Positions 42,987 to 50,973 of a DNA stretch of 64,000 nucleotides are shown piece after piece. A program made the translations under genes and the position numbers. Positions within the stretch are counted from its first letter, which is position 1; every line of letters begins with the position of its first letter. This DNA comes from Bradyrhizobium sp. LTSP849. GTDB taxonomy: Bacteria > Pseudomonadota > Alphaproteobacteria > Rhizobiales > Xanthobacteraceae. The notes beneath the pieces are model-generated. The model was given only the letters and a program-made list of their open reading frames with translations, did not search any database and was not told the DNA's origin. The DNA lies in NCBI RefSeq assembly GCF_000938255.1, contig NZ_JYMR01000056.1, positions 253,192 through 317,191 on the forward strand. Direction: 5' to 3'.

Positions 42987-43595
42987 CTACCTGTTTTTCT
43001 TTCGGGGACGGGCCGACTTGGCGCGCAGGCGCTCAAGCTGGCCCTTGGGCATCGAGAGGCAAATCTCCCCGACCCAGTCGAGCTTGACGCCGACGATCGG
43101 CTTGGCGTTGAAGCTGTTGAGATTGACGACGGAGGGAGATTTACCTCGCTCGATGGTCTTCAGATAGCGCTCGCCGGTCTTGAGCCGGACCACGGCCTCT
43201 TCGCCGTAGAAGCTCGACAGCGGATGGCGCTGGTCCTTGTAGACCACGATCACGTCGCCGCTCTCGTATTTGGGCAGCATCGAATCGCCGACGATCTCGA
43301 AGGCGACAGTCTCTTCCATGATCGGGAAGGGCAGCGCGATGTCGCCGAGCCCCTCCGGAGGAACCTGCTCGAAATCCGGCTCGATCACGGCGCCGGCGCC
43401 GACACGGCCCATGATCGGCGCGAGGTTCAGCTCAAGATATTCCATGATTGGAACGATTTCCGAGGCTTTCACCAGGCGTTCGCCACCAAGGATTTCCGAC
43501 ACCGCGCCCGGGCGCACGCCCATCGCTGCGGCCAGCCCGCCCTTGCTCTTGCCCGTCTTCTCCAGGCCTCGCTCGATCATTGCAGCGTCCAACAT
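42987..43595 (-). CDS. S24/LexA-like (CI-type) transcriptional repressor
   Basis: A 202-aa protein. An N-terminal helix-turn-helix lies at about 4-52 (KSKGGLAAAMGVRPGAVSEILGGERLVKA). A GRVGAGAVIEPD segment (about 63) contains the Ala-Gly autocleavage pair. The S24 peptidase domain has VGDSMLPKYESGDVIVV (catalytic Ser, about 104) and YLKTIERG (catalytic Lys). It should self-cleave on DNA damage in the RecA-stimulated manner known for LexA and CI. CGGAAT-type dyads overlap its own promoter, the divergent gcrA promoter and the promoter of the 98-aa gene. Those sites differ from the canonical alphaproteobacterial LexA box. Confidence 0.87.
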   Translation of the reverse strand: MLDAAMIERGLEKTGKSKGGLAAAMGVRPGAVSEILGGERLVKASEIVPIMEYLELNLAPIMGRVGAGAVIEPDFEQVPPEGLGDIALPFPIMEETVAFEIVGDSMLPKYESGDVIVVYKDQRHPLSSFYGEEAVVRLKTGERYLKTIERGKSPSVVNLNSFNAKPIVGVKLDWVGEICLSMPKGQLERLRAKSARPRKKNR

Positions 43596-43628
43596 CGTGA
43601 TTCCCTCGATTGCCCGTGGTCTTGCCTC

Positions 43629-43657
43629 TTGTAATCCGAAATTCGGAATTGATGCAA
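43629..43657 (-). promoter_or_regulatory. repressor autoregulatory promoter/operator
   Basis: On the minus strand a -35-like TTGCAT (43652-43657) is followed by a 17-bp spacer holding TCCGAA-A-TTCGGA (43635-43647), a perfect 13-bp dyad, and a weak -10. The dyad lies 40 bp upstream of the repressor start. Confidence 0.5.
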
Positions 43658-43679
43658 TTATGAATATCAGAATTCGCGC

Positions 43680-43709
43680 TTGACTTTTGTTTCGGAATAC
43701 CGGAATATT
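43680..43709 (+). promoter_or_regulatory. gcrA-like gene promoter with CGGAAT operators
   Basis: -35 TTGACT (43680-43685) and -10 AATATT (43704-43709) are 18 bp apart. Direct repeats of CGGAAT start at 43693 and 43701, covering the spacer and -10. This resembles the operators in the two neighbouring promoters. Confidence 0.55.
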
Positions 43710-43761
43710 TGTCTTGCCTTCGGATCGTGCGATCGGCGGAGGTGCATCACAGGACAGCAGC

Positions 43762-44295
43762 ATGGAACCGGGCCATTGGTCGTCGGAGCACTCCGACGCG
43801 CTTCGCGACTATTTTCTCAAAGGGATGTCTTATGCGGAGATCGGAAGGGAGATTAACGCAAGGTTTGGAACGGCTTACTCGCGCAACGCAGTGGTCGGCC
43901 GCGCCAAGCGGCTCGGGCTCGCCGCGCCGGTACGGATGATGAGTCCGTCGATCGTGCCGTCCTTGCCTGGTGAGCCCGGTCTGCTCTCGACGCGCCGTGC
44001 AGCATTGCCGTACCTGAACCTGCCGCCGCAATCGGCGCTGAAGCCGGCCAAACCGGTCAAGTTGCGCTGCGTCGGTGTCCGGCCGCGCTTGATCCCGCTC
44101 GTCGAGCTCGAACGAGATGACTGCCGCTATCCCTATGGCGGCGACAAGGAAGGCGAGGAGATCGCCTTCTGCGGCCATCCGCGGCTGCCCGGCTCAAGCT
44201 ATTGCGCGCCGCATGCGCGCGTGACCCGCAGTCCCGGACCCGCTTCGGGCCGCGCCGCCGGCGGCGTCGCGCTGAGGCTGGTCTCCGCTGCCTGA
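43762..44295 (+). CDS. gcrA: GcrA family cell cycle regulator
   Basis: A 177-aa protein. The N-terminal GcrA domain WSSEHSDALRDYFLKGMSYAEIGREIN is followed by a second helix with SRNAVVGRAKRLGL. The C-terminal part has the family's CRYPYGG...FCGHPRLPGSSYCAPHAR Cys/His segment. GcrA binds RNA polymerase sigma70 and acts at CcrM-methylated GANTC sites. The start at ATG 43762 is preceded by an open frame that translates the promoter. It is divergent from the LexA-like repressor gene and 54 bp upstream of the DUF6456-like gene. As alphaproteobacteria usually have one housekeeping gcrA, this may be it or a paralogue. Confidence 0.87.
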   Translation: MEPGHWSSEHSDALRDYFLKGMSYAEIGREINARFGTAYSRNAVVGRAKRLGLAAPVRMMSPSIVPSLPGEPGLLSTRRAALPYLNLPPQSALKPAKPVKLRCVGVRPRLIPLVELERDDCRYPYGGDKEGEEIAFCGHPRLPGSSYCAPHARVTRSPGPASGRAAGGVALRLVSAA

Positions 44296-44349
44296 TGGGC
44301 GCGCGGCCCAGCCATTCATTCCAACGTCAGTTTCGCAAGGAGTCTCCGA

Positions 44350-44925
44350 GTGGCACGTGTCAGACGTAACATGTCCTACAAATTGGCCAAGCTTCACGAC
44401 CGGCGGTCGCGGGACCTGCCGTTCAATGCCGCGGTGGCGGAGGTTGAGGTCGACAATCCCCTGGCGCTCGATCCGGACGAGAAGATCGTGGCCATGCGGT
44501 CGATCCGCAACGATCCGCTCGGCCGGCTGCATTCGCATCACCAGATCGACGAGGCGCAATATCGGGGCGGTCGCGCCTACCAGAACGACTGGGAGAGAGC
44601 GGAGCGTGGCCCTCAGGCTGTGGATCCAACCCGCGAATATGTCGACGGCGCACGCTCCCGCGAGCCCGTCACCGAGAGCCAGCGCCAGGCGGTGCTGCGG
44701 CTGAACCGAATCGAGCGCGAACTCGGCACCGACGGTGCGGTACTGGTGCATGACGTGCTGGTACTTGGCCTGACCATGGATCAGATCGGGCAGTGCCGCG
44801 CCGTCCGCACCCAACGCTGGAACGATTATTTCGCCCGGCGCTTTCGCGAATGCCTCGACCGGCTGGCGCTGATCTACGGTTTTGCGACGGAGGCCTCGGT
44901 GCAGCGCTCAGGGCTGCGTCGATGA
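44350..44925 (+). CDS. DUF6456-like protein
   Basis: A 191-aa protein starting at GTG 44350. The second half has the pattern AYQNDWERAERGP, then LNRIERELGTDGAVLVHDVLVLGLTMDQIG and WNDYFARRFRECLDRLALIYGFA, which resembles DUF6456 as I recall it. Such proteins occur with DNA-binding proteins in Alphaproteobacteria. It is probably in one transcript with gcrA. Function unknown. Confidence 0.62.
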   Translation: MARVRRNMSYKLAKLHDRRSRDLPFNAAVAEVEVDNPLALDPDEKIVAMRSIRNDPLGRLHSHHQIDEAQYRGGRAYQNDWERAERGPQAVDPTREYVDGARSREPVTESQRQAVLRLNRIERELGTDGAVLVHDVLVLGLTMDQIGQCRAVRTQRWNDYFARRFRECLDRLALIYGFATEASVQRSGLRR

Positions 44926-44932
44926 CATGAGT

Positions 44933-44958
44933 ACGCCGGCGATCTTCGTCGCCGGCGT
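44933..44958. terminator. convergent-gene hairpin
   Basis: ACGCCGGCGA pairs with TCGCCGGCGT (10 bp) around a TCTTCG loop, just after the 44925 stop and before the opposing 44973 stop. No T-tract is present. Confidence 0.55.
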
Positions 44959-44972
44959 GCCGCCGCGGTCCC

Positions 44973-45329
44973 TTACGGATGCGGCATGACCTGGTAGGGA
45001 GTGGTGTAGGGCTCGACGCGGAGCGAGGCGTTGGCGAGCAGCCCGATCTTGGCGGTCGGCGCCTGCTGCAATTCGCCGTTCTGGCCACGATGCACGTTGT
45101 ACTGCCAGACGGTGAGATCGCCTTTCTGCGCCAGCGCATGCGCAACCGCGCTTGCATCACTGCCGCCGAGCGCCTGGAGCTCCTCGGGCGACAAACCGAT
45201 GATGATCTCGTCCTTGACGGTGACGATCTTGAACAGGTTCGTCTTGGTCTCCTGCGCCCATGCGCCTTGTATGGAGAGGGTGAGAAGCGCAACCGCGGCG
45301 CCCTTGATGAGATCGCAGCGAGAAAGCAT
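44973..45329 (-). CDS. secreted hypothetical protein
   Basis: A 118-aa protein with a signal peptide (LIKGAAVALLTLSIQGAWAQ, cleavage near AWAQE) and a soluble part EIIIGLSPEELQALGGSDAS, WQYNVHRGQNGELQQ ending PYTTPYQVMPHP. No family recognised. The mature region looks like a small periplasmic domain. Confidence 0.7.
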   Translation of the reverse strand: MLSRCDLIKGAAVALLTLSIQGAWAQETKTNLFKIVTVKDEIIIGLSPEELQALGGSDASAVAHALAQKGDLTVWQYNVHRGQNGELQQAPTAKIGLLANASLRVEPYTTPYQVMPHP

Positions 45330-45908
45330 GCCGTCGTCCTTTGGTGCTGACGCGCGCCCGAATCGAAGTGTCCATCAGCCATGGCGCCCGTGATCTGCGT
45401 GGCCGTTACGCACCCGCTTGGTCGCAGGATATTGAACCGCGGTTCATGTGACGGGAACGACACAGCCGCCGAGGTCGGACTCAACGATTACGTGTATACG
45501 TTGAAAAAGCGCTAGTCGGCGGTTGCCAATCTCCGTTCACACCGGAAACAAGGCGAAACGCTGTGCTGATTGACAGCGATCCGGGCTGCGTGCGTCAGTG
45601 ATGCTGCTTCTTGACGCAGGTGGGTGACGGCGGCGCATATTCCTGTTATCCGGAATTGCCGTGGCGAGATGCCGACGAAGCATCGCTAAGTCTTACGGTT
45701 TGGCTTGCCCGAAGGGTTGTTCCTTGGCATAATTGCAACTTCTCGGGTCGGGCCGAGTCCGGTCAGGTGTGTGCAGCTCAGCGAGCTGACCCGCTGGGGT
45801 GCCCCGGCCGAGAGTTCGTTGTCGCCATAGTGATCGGTGACGGCGTCCAGTTCTCGTTCTGGACCCCGACGTCCGACCACGAAGGCCGATCCCTGTCATA
45901 GGTGCGAG
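45330..45908. other. 579-bp intergenic region with a 14-bp palindrome
   Basis: TGAACCGCGGTTCA at 45433-45446 is a perfect dyad, about 105 bp upstream of the secreted-protein gene (minus). The rest, to the 61-aa gene on the plus strand, shows no convincing coding or RNA gene. Confidence 0.45.
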
Positions 45909-46094
45909 ATGAAAAACCTCAATTTCGCGGCTGAACTGCATCTCAAGCTTGGCGCGCCCGCGAACAGTACCGTCGAAAGTCTGCGCTTGCTGCGCGCCTT
46001 TCTCAAACTCGCGCCTCGGCAGCGCTTTGAGGTCATCAAGCTCGTCGAAGACCTCGTTACCGACGAAACCCTCCCCGAACATCCGTTGTCTTGA
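45909..46094 (+). CDS. small hypothetical protein
   Basis: A 61-aa protein, MKNLNFAAELHLKLGAPANS onward, that reads as two amphipathic helices (LRLLRAFLKLAPRQRFEVIKLVEDLV). The start is chosen by the ATG at 45909; the ribosome binding site is weak. It lies upstream of the phasin gene. Function unknown. Confidence 0.5.
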   Translation: MKNLNFAAELHLKLGAPANSTVESLRLLRAFLKLAPRQRFEVIKLVEDLVTDETLPEHPLS

Positions 46095-46238
46095 GCCGGG
46101 CTGCGCGCCCGCATTACACTTTGTCCATCTTTCCGGCCGAAGAGGGACCGCCCGGTGGCGGCCGTGACCGGCGTCTGGCCGCTGGAAGGCGGTGCGACAA
46201 GTGTGATAATCATGGGAAAAAGAGGGAGGAGTGCGACC

Positions 46239-46580
46239 ATGATCGAACCGAAGCTCGAAGTTCCGGCCGAACTGCGCGACCTGGCCGAAAAGACGATTGA
46301 CCAGGCGGAGAAGGCATTCGGCATGTTTTTCGATGCCGCCACCAAGTCCGTGTCGTCGGTCCCGGGGGCCGGCGCGGACGTGTCCAAGCAGGCGCTCGCT
46401 TTCACCGAGCAGAACATGAAGGCGGCATTCGAGCACGCGCGCAAGCTCGTGCACGCAACCGACCTTCAGGAAGCCATGCGGATCCAGTCCGAATTCCTGC
46501 GCAGCCAGTTCACCAACGCCGGGGATCACATGCGCCAGATGACCGGCAACTTCATGCAGCCAGGCAAGGGCAAGTCCTGA
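46239..46580 (+). CDS. phasin family protein
   Basis: A 113-aa amphipathic helical protein (LRDLAEKTIDQAEKAFGMFFDAATK, LQEAMRIQSEFLRSQFTNAG), matching Phasin_2-type proteins that coat polyhydroxyalkanoate granules. AGGGAGGAG eight bases before ATG 46239 decides the start over an in-frame ATG at 46212. Soluble, cytoplasmic granule surface. Confidence 0.85.
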   Translation: MIEPKLEVPAELRDLAEKTIDQAEKAFGMFFDAATKSVSSVPGAGADVSKQALAFTEQNMKAAFEHARKLVHATDLQEAMRIQSEFLRSQFTNAGDHMRQMTGNFMQPGKGKS

Positions 46581-46772
46581 GTATGCAAGGCGCCGCCGAC
46601 TGCTTACAAATTGATCTTGCGCGGCGGCGCGATGGGCTTTTCAATTCTGGTGCAGGTCCATGATGGGCCACCGGATGATCTTCATTCGCCGTCCATCATC
46701 CTTTCTGCTGATCCCTGTCGGTTCGTCCGGCAGGGATTTGCATTTTGCGGAGTGGGCGCAAAGCGTTCCCGG

Positions 46773-47603
46773 CTAGTAATCGCCGGGGTTCATGATCATC
46801 GGGCTCGTCGTATCGGCCGGCGCGAGCGAGCTGCTGGCGCTGTCGCGCAGGAAGCGATCGAGCGTCGCCTGGATCTTTTCCTTGACCGAGTCGGGCCCGC
46901 GATCGCTCATCTCGGTGTGCTGCGCCCCGGTATGGACGATGTCGATGCCGCGCGCCTTGGCCTGTTCCGGTGTCGGCAGCACGCCGGGATCGGTCACGAA
47001 GTTCGGGTCCTTTGAGCGGAATGACAGGATCTTCATGCGGTCGCTGAGCACGAACGGTACCCGGAGATTGTCGAGCGTGATCACCTTCGACACCAGCTCG
47101 GGATGCTGACGGGCAACATACATGGAGACGTCGCCGCCGTTGGAATGACCGACCAGTGTGATGTGATCGTAGTCGGCGTTCTCCTGCCGCCCCTTCAGCT
47201 CGTTCAGCACGAAGAGAATATTGGCCTCGCAACGGATATAGACTTCGCGCCGGCCGACATAGGGCTGGCCGACATGAGTCATCAACGGCGGATCGCTCGG
47301 CAAGTCCTGCTGGATGCTGGCGACGAGATAGCCACGCGCGGCGATGACGTTGGCGAGGAAGGAATACTCGGTGGCTTTGACTGTATTGCCATTGCTGATG
47401 ATGGCGATCGGAAGCTTCCAGAGGCCGAGATTGGCCTTGGTCTCGTAATCGCGCCGCACCGCGATCTCGACCGAGATCGGTCGCTGGCGCGCGGCGTCGT
47501 ACAAGGTGACCACCTCGTGACGGATCGCGAACTTGCTCACGACGACGTACTGGCCCGCCCCGAGGACACAGAGAAAAGCCAGAATTGCAAACACCCTCTT
47601 CAT
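46773..47603 (-). CDS. secreted alpha/beta hydrolase
   Basis: A 276-aa protein. The N-terminus MKRVFAILAFLCVLGAGQYV looks like a signal peptide or anchor. The nucleophile elbow is LVGHSNGGDVSMYVA (Ser about 153), the oxyanion region YSFLANVIAARGYLVASIQQDLP, and a late His lies in VHTGAQHTEM. It lacks a clear lid, resembling small esterases or dienelactone-hydrolase-like enzymes. Substrate unknown. Confidence 0.75.
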   Translation of the reverse strand: MKRVFAILAFLCVLGAGQYVVVSKFAIRHEVVTLYDAARQRPISVEIAVRRDYETKANLGLWKLPIAIISNGNTVKATEYSFLANVIAARGYLVASIQQDLPSDPPLMTHVGQPYVGRREVYIRCEANILFVLNELKGRQENADYDHITLVGHSNGGDVSMYVARQHPELVSKVITLDNLRVPFVLSDRMKILSFRSKDPNFVTDPGVLPTPEQAKARGIDIVHTGAQHTEMSDRGPDSVKEKIQATLDRFLRDSASSSLAPADTTSPMIMNPGDY

Positions 47604-47755
47604 GGTTCCGTCTCAATCACTTTTGACTGAAGATGGTCATTAGGAACTCCCGGATCGAGCGATCGTGAGCACCTTACGGGATTAAATTTAGGCAAGTCTG
47701 TGAGCAGGGTCCCAGAAAGGGCCACATGCGGGCGCGCAGCGCCGAGGCCGTACGG

Positions 47756-49552
47756 CTAGAGGCAGTTGGCCTTGCCGCGTTCCGGACAGAGCCGGAAGGC
47801 GCTTGAAAGCGTGAACAGGAAGCGCGGGCTGCGGCGCTCATTGTCCGGCGCCCGGTAGCTCAGCGGCACGGCGACGCCGAAATCGGCCTGGACATCGTCC
47901 CACAGGAAGAGCCGCACGCCGGCGCCCGCTGACGTCAGCGACAGGCCGTCGCTCAGGCGATAGCCGTCGTTCCAGACTGCGCCGGCGTCGCCGAAGGCGT
48001 AGAGCTGGTAGCCGCTCCAGTAGCGGAAATTGAGTTTCTGGTCGAAGCGCAGCTCGAGCGAGCCGGCAAGACCGTTGTCGCCACTAATCTCCGCTGCTCC
48101 GTAGCCGCGGCCGAAGGCTGCGCCGCCGAGATAGAATTGCTGCGAGGTGAACAGCGGACGCGACGCCGTCTGGCTCGCCGCGGAAAACTTGAGCGACCAG
48201 GCCTCGTTGAGCGTCTGATAGCGTGTGAACCAGAGGTTCAGCACCGAAAAATTCGAGGAGGCGCCGTCGCGCGACAGTAGATCGTCATTGAACTGTGAAG
48301 CGCCGAAGACGTCGAGGCCCTGGCGATAGGTCAGCGTCGCGAAGTTGGTACCGCCGAAGCGATCCTGGAGTCGGTAGTCGGCGGTCAGGCTCGCGGTCCG
48401 GATATGGTCGTTGTACCAAGGGCCGTAAAGGTCATGCTCAGAGACGTTGCTGAACGTCCCAGCCAGCGTCAGCGTCAGGGCCGACCATTGCGACATGAAG
48501 GGCACGGTGCTTGCGCGCACCTCGAAGGCCTCCGTCGTGGTGATATCGCTGTCGAGGCGCCGCGCATCGCCCGGCCGGACCGCACTGTAGAGGACGGAGG
48601 CGCCGAGGTGCACACCGTCGACCCCGACCGGCGCGTCATAGGACAGCCGTGCGAAGCCGAGCTCACGCGGGTCGTTGGCAATGGTCGACAGGTTGACCGC
48701 AAGCGTATCGCCGGGCGTCAGGTAGGAGTTGAACGCGCCCGTCGCATAGGTCTGCCACGGGCCGACCGAGGATGATCCGAGGTTGTCCAAACCGAACGAC
48801 GTGAAAACGTGCCACGTCTTCAAATAGACGGTGAGGCGGAAGCGGCCGGTTGGACCGCCGATCTCTTCCAGCGCGGTATCGGTGATCCGGACGCCCGGCC
48901 TGCCGTTGATGAGGAATAGCTGGCGTTCAAGCGTCGCCAGACGGGACGGCTGCTCGGCCAGAACCGGCCCGAGCATTGGTCTTACGCCGAACTGCTCGGC
49001 GCCATCGCCCTTCAAGTCGGCCTGCACGATCGCGCCTTCGATCACTCGGATCTGGACGCGGCCATCGGCGATGTCCTGCGGCGGCACAATCGCCCGGCTC
49101 AGATGGAAGCCGTCGGCGCGGTAGAGATCGCTGATCGCGCCGGCGATCGCCGCGAGGTCGGCTTGCGAGACCTTCTTGCCGAGATAGGGCTGATAAACCG
49201 CGGCGACGCGATCGCCCGGGATGGCGTGGGCGCCGCTGACGTTGACGCCGCGGAGGACGAATTGCGGCTTGGTATCGCCGCCGGTGTTCGGCTGGCCGAT
49301 CGTCGGCAGCTTGACCGGGGGGCGGCTCAGCGTTTCCTGATCGGACTGGTTTTCAAAATACTTCTCGGGCTGGCGCGGATCGAATCCGGGCTGGTTCGCC
49401 TGTTGCGCGAGTGCTTGCGGAATTCCCGTAAATGTTGGTCCGAGAAGGACGCACGCAGCAGCGAGATACCGTCCCGCCATGGCTTGCGTGGGCCGCGCTC
49501 CGTAGTTCAACTGAGGAGCCCGCCGGAGCAGGTAAGGAATCGTTAGCCGCAT
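47756..49552 (-). CDS. two-partner secretion outer membrane protein (ShlB/FhaC/HecB family)
   Basis: A 598-aa outer membrane transporter. A signal segment near residues 27-50 precedes a POTRA_2 domain (FVLRGVNVSGAHAIPGDRV about 99, then VQIRVIEGAIVQADLKG). A 16-strand barrel follows, with the VRGY-like motif as FGRGYGAAEISGDNG near 495. TpsB proteins export large TpsA adhesins or hemolysins, but no TpsA is adjacent. It is divergent from the FecR-domain protein (129 bp) that leads a CHASE2 signalling gene. Confidence 0.85.
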   Translation of the reverse strand: MRLTIPYLLRRAPQLNYGARPTQAMAGRYLAAACVLLGPTFTGIPQALAQQANQPGFDPRQPEKYFENQSDQETLSRPPVKLPTIGQPNTGGDTKPQFVLRGVNVSGAHAIPGDRVAAVYQPYLGKKVSQADLAAIAGAISDLYRADGFHLSRAIVPPQDIADGRVQIRVIEGAIVQADLKGDGAEQFGVRPMLGPVLAEQPSRLATLERQLFLINGRPGVRITDTALEEIGGPTGRFRLTVYLKTWHVFTSFGLDNLGSSSVGPWQTYATGAFNSYLTPGDTLAVNLSTIANDPRELGFARLSYDAPVGVDGVHLGASVLYSAVRPGDARRLDSDITTTEAFEVRASTVPFMSQWSALTLTLAGTFSNVSEHDLYGPWYNDHIRTASLTADYRLQDRFGGTNFATLTYRQGLDVFGASQFNDDLLSRDGASSNFSVLNLWFTRYQTLNEAWSLKFSAASQTASRPLFTSQQFYLGGAAFGRGYGAAEISGDNGLAGSLELRFDQKLNFRYWSGYQLYAFGDAGAVWNDGYRLSDGLSLTSAGAGVRLFLWDDVQADFGVAVPLSYRAPDNERRSPRFLFTLSSAFRLCPERGKANCL

Positions 49553-49681
49553 GATTTTTCATAGTTTTTTATGGTCAATGAAAGGTTAATGCGGCCGCCC
49601 GACTTACTGGTTCCGGCTAATTCTATCTTGAGTGATTCCGACTAGCCTCATCTCCGGCTGTAACGCGGACTGAGGATCGTC

Positions 49682-50908
49682 ATGCTCGGCAGAGTTGGAA
49701 TGCGGTGCGCCTTCGTGGCGGCGCTGATCCTGGGAACGTCTTCCGGCGCGTCCGCCGCAGATGACGGCGTCTGGTCGGTAAGCAAGGCGTCGGGCGAGGT
49801 CTGGGTTGCAACCGACGGCGCACAGCAGGCGTCGTTGAACCAGGAGGAAGCGCTTAAGCCCGGCGATACCGTTCGCACCGGGCGTAACGGTCGGGTGCTG
49901 CTCGTCCGCGGCGAGGAAACGATCCTGATCTCGCCCAACTCGGTGGTCGGCCTGCCGGCCGAGAAGAAGGAGGGCCTTTCGACCACCATCATTCAGCAGG
50001 CCGGTTCGATCCTGCTCGAGGTCGAGAAGCGCAACGTCAAGCATTTCGAGGTCGAGACGCCCTATCTGGCCGCCGTGGTCAAGGGAACGCACTTCAGCGT
50101 CACCGTGAATGCGGGCAGCACCAAGGTCGGCGTGCTCCGCGGCCAGGTCGAAGTCTCCGATTTCAGGACAGGCCAGGTCGCCCAGGTGATGCCGGGGCAG
50201 GCGGCCACGGCCTTTGAGCACGGCAAGCCGGGTCTCAGCCTGAGCGGCGCCGGTACGTTCAATCCGATCGAGCAGGGCAAGCCGCGCGCCTCGACGATCG
50301 AGCGGATCCCCGTGCCGAAATCCGGACTGTCTACGCCGCGCAATGCGACGAACGGCCATGCGATTCACGCGCTGGGTCCGATCGACAAGGGGATCAAGGC
50401 AGCCGGCGCATCGACGCAATCGCATCAGGCGGCTGGAGGCCCGGCGCCCAAGGCCGGCGTCGTGCGCATCTCGAGTTCGCTCGGCGAGGTCAAGCTGAAC
50501 TTCCACAAGGTCACGAGTGGTCTCGCCCATGGCGCCATCGCGCCTGGCCGGGTGCGTAACGCGAGCGCCAGCGCCAGCACCGGCACCAGCACAGCCACGG
50601 TGTGGAGTGATAGCTCGACGAGCACCACGACCACAGCTGCCAACAGCTCTACCGTAACGGCGGTCGCCGTGAGCAGTAGTACTTCCGCCGCCAGCGCGAC
50701 CACGACGTCATCAAGCACGACGACCACAGTTGCGACCACCGCCGGCTCGACCAAAGACGCGTCCAGCGGAAGCTCGGGGAGCGGAAGCAGCGGGACTAGC
50801 GCGACTGGCAACGGGAGCGGCGGCACCGGCAATAGCGGTAATGGCAATAGCGGAAACGGAAACGACGGCAACAACGGTCACCACTACGGTTGGTACAAGC
50901 ATCACTAG
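49682..50908 (+). CDS. FecR-domain surface protein with low-complexity tail
   Basis: A 408-aa protein. Signal peptide at 1-26 (ALILGTSSGASAAD). The FecR domain spans about 45-160: LNQEEALKPGDTVRTGRNGRVLLV, VETPYLAAVVKGTHFSV and VEVSDFRTGQVAQVMPGQ. Residues about 295-360 are almost all Ser/Thr/Ala, then a Gly/Asn/Ser repeat, then the His-rich end HHYGWYKHH. FecR domains classically sense or signal across the periplasm, but no anti-sigma domain or sigma factor is seen. The tail suggests surface exposure. It is 65 bp upstream of the CHASE2 gene, probably cotranscribed. Confidence 0.82.
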   Translation: MLGRVGMRCAFVAALILGTSSGASAADDGVWSVSKASGEVWVATDGAQQASLNQEEALKPGDTVRTGRNGRVLLVRGEETILISPNSVVGLPAEKKEGLSTTIIQQAGSILLEVEKRNVKHFEVETPYLAAVVKGTHFSVTVNAGSTKVGVLRGQVEVSDFRTGQVAQVMPGQAATAFEHGKPGLSLSGAGTFNPIEQGKPRASTIERIPVPKSGLSTPRNATNGHAIHALGPIDKGIKAAGASTQSHQAAGGPAPKAGVVRISSSLGEVKLNFHKVTSGLAHGAIAPGRVRNASASASTGTSTATVWSDSSTSTTTTAANSSTVTAVAVSSSTSAASATTTSSSTTTTVATTAGSTKDASSGSSGSGSSGTSATGNGSGGTGNSGNGNSGNGNDGNNGHHYGWYKHH

Positions 50909-50973
50909 GGACCGTGCCGTGGCCATAAGGGGGAGCACGTAGCGGCATTCGCCGCCTGTGCAGGGGGAGCAAG

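Noticed and set aside
45721-45745. TTGGCATAATTGCA as a possible sigma54 promoter
   Set aside because: The spacing between GG and GC is 7, not the required 10 bases.
45611-45901. A 96-aa frame in the 579-bp gap
   Set aside because: No ribosome binding site, irregular composition and no relation to neighbours.
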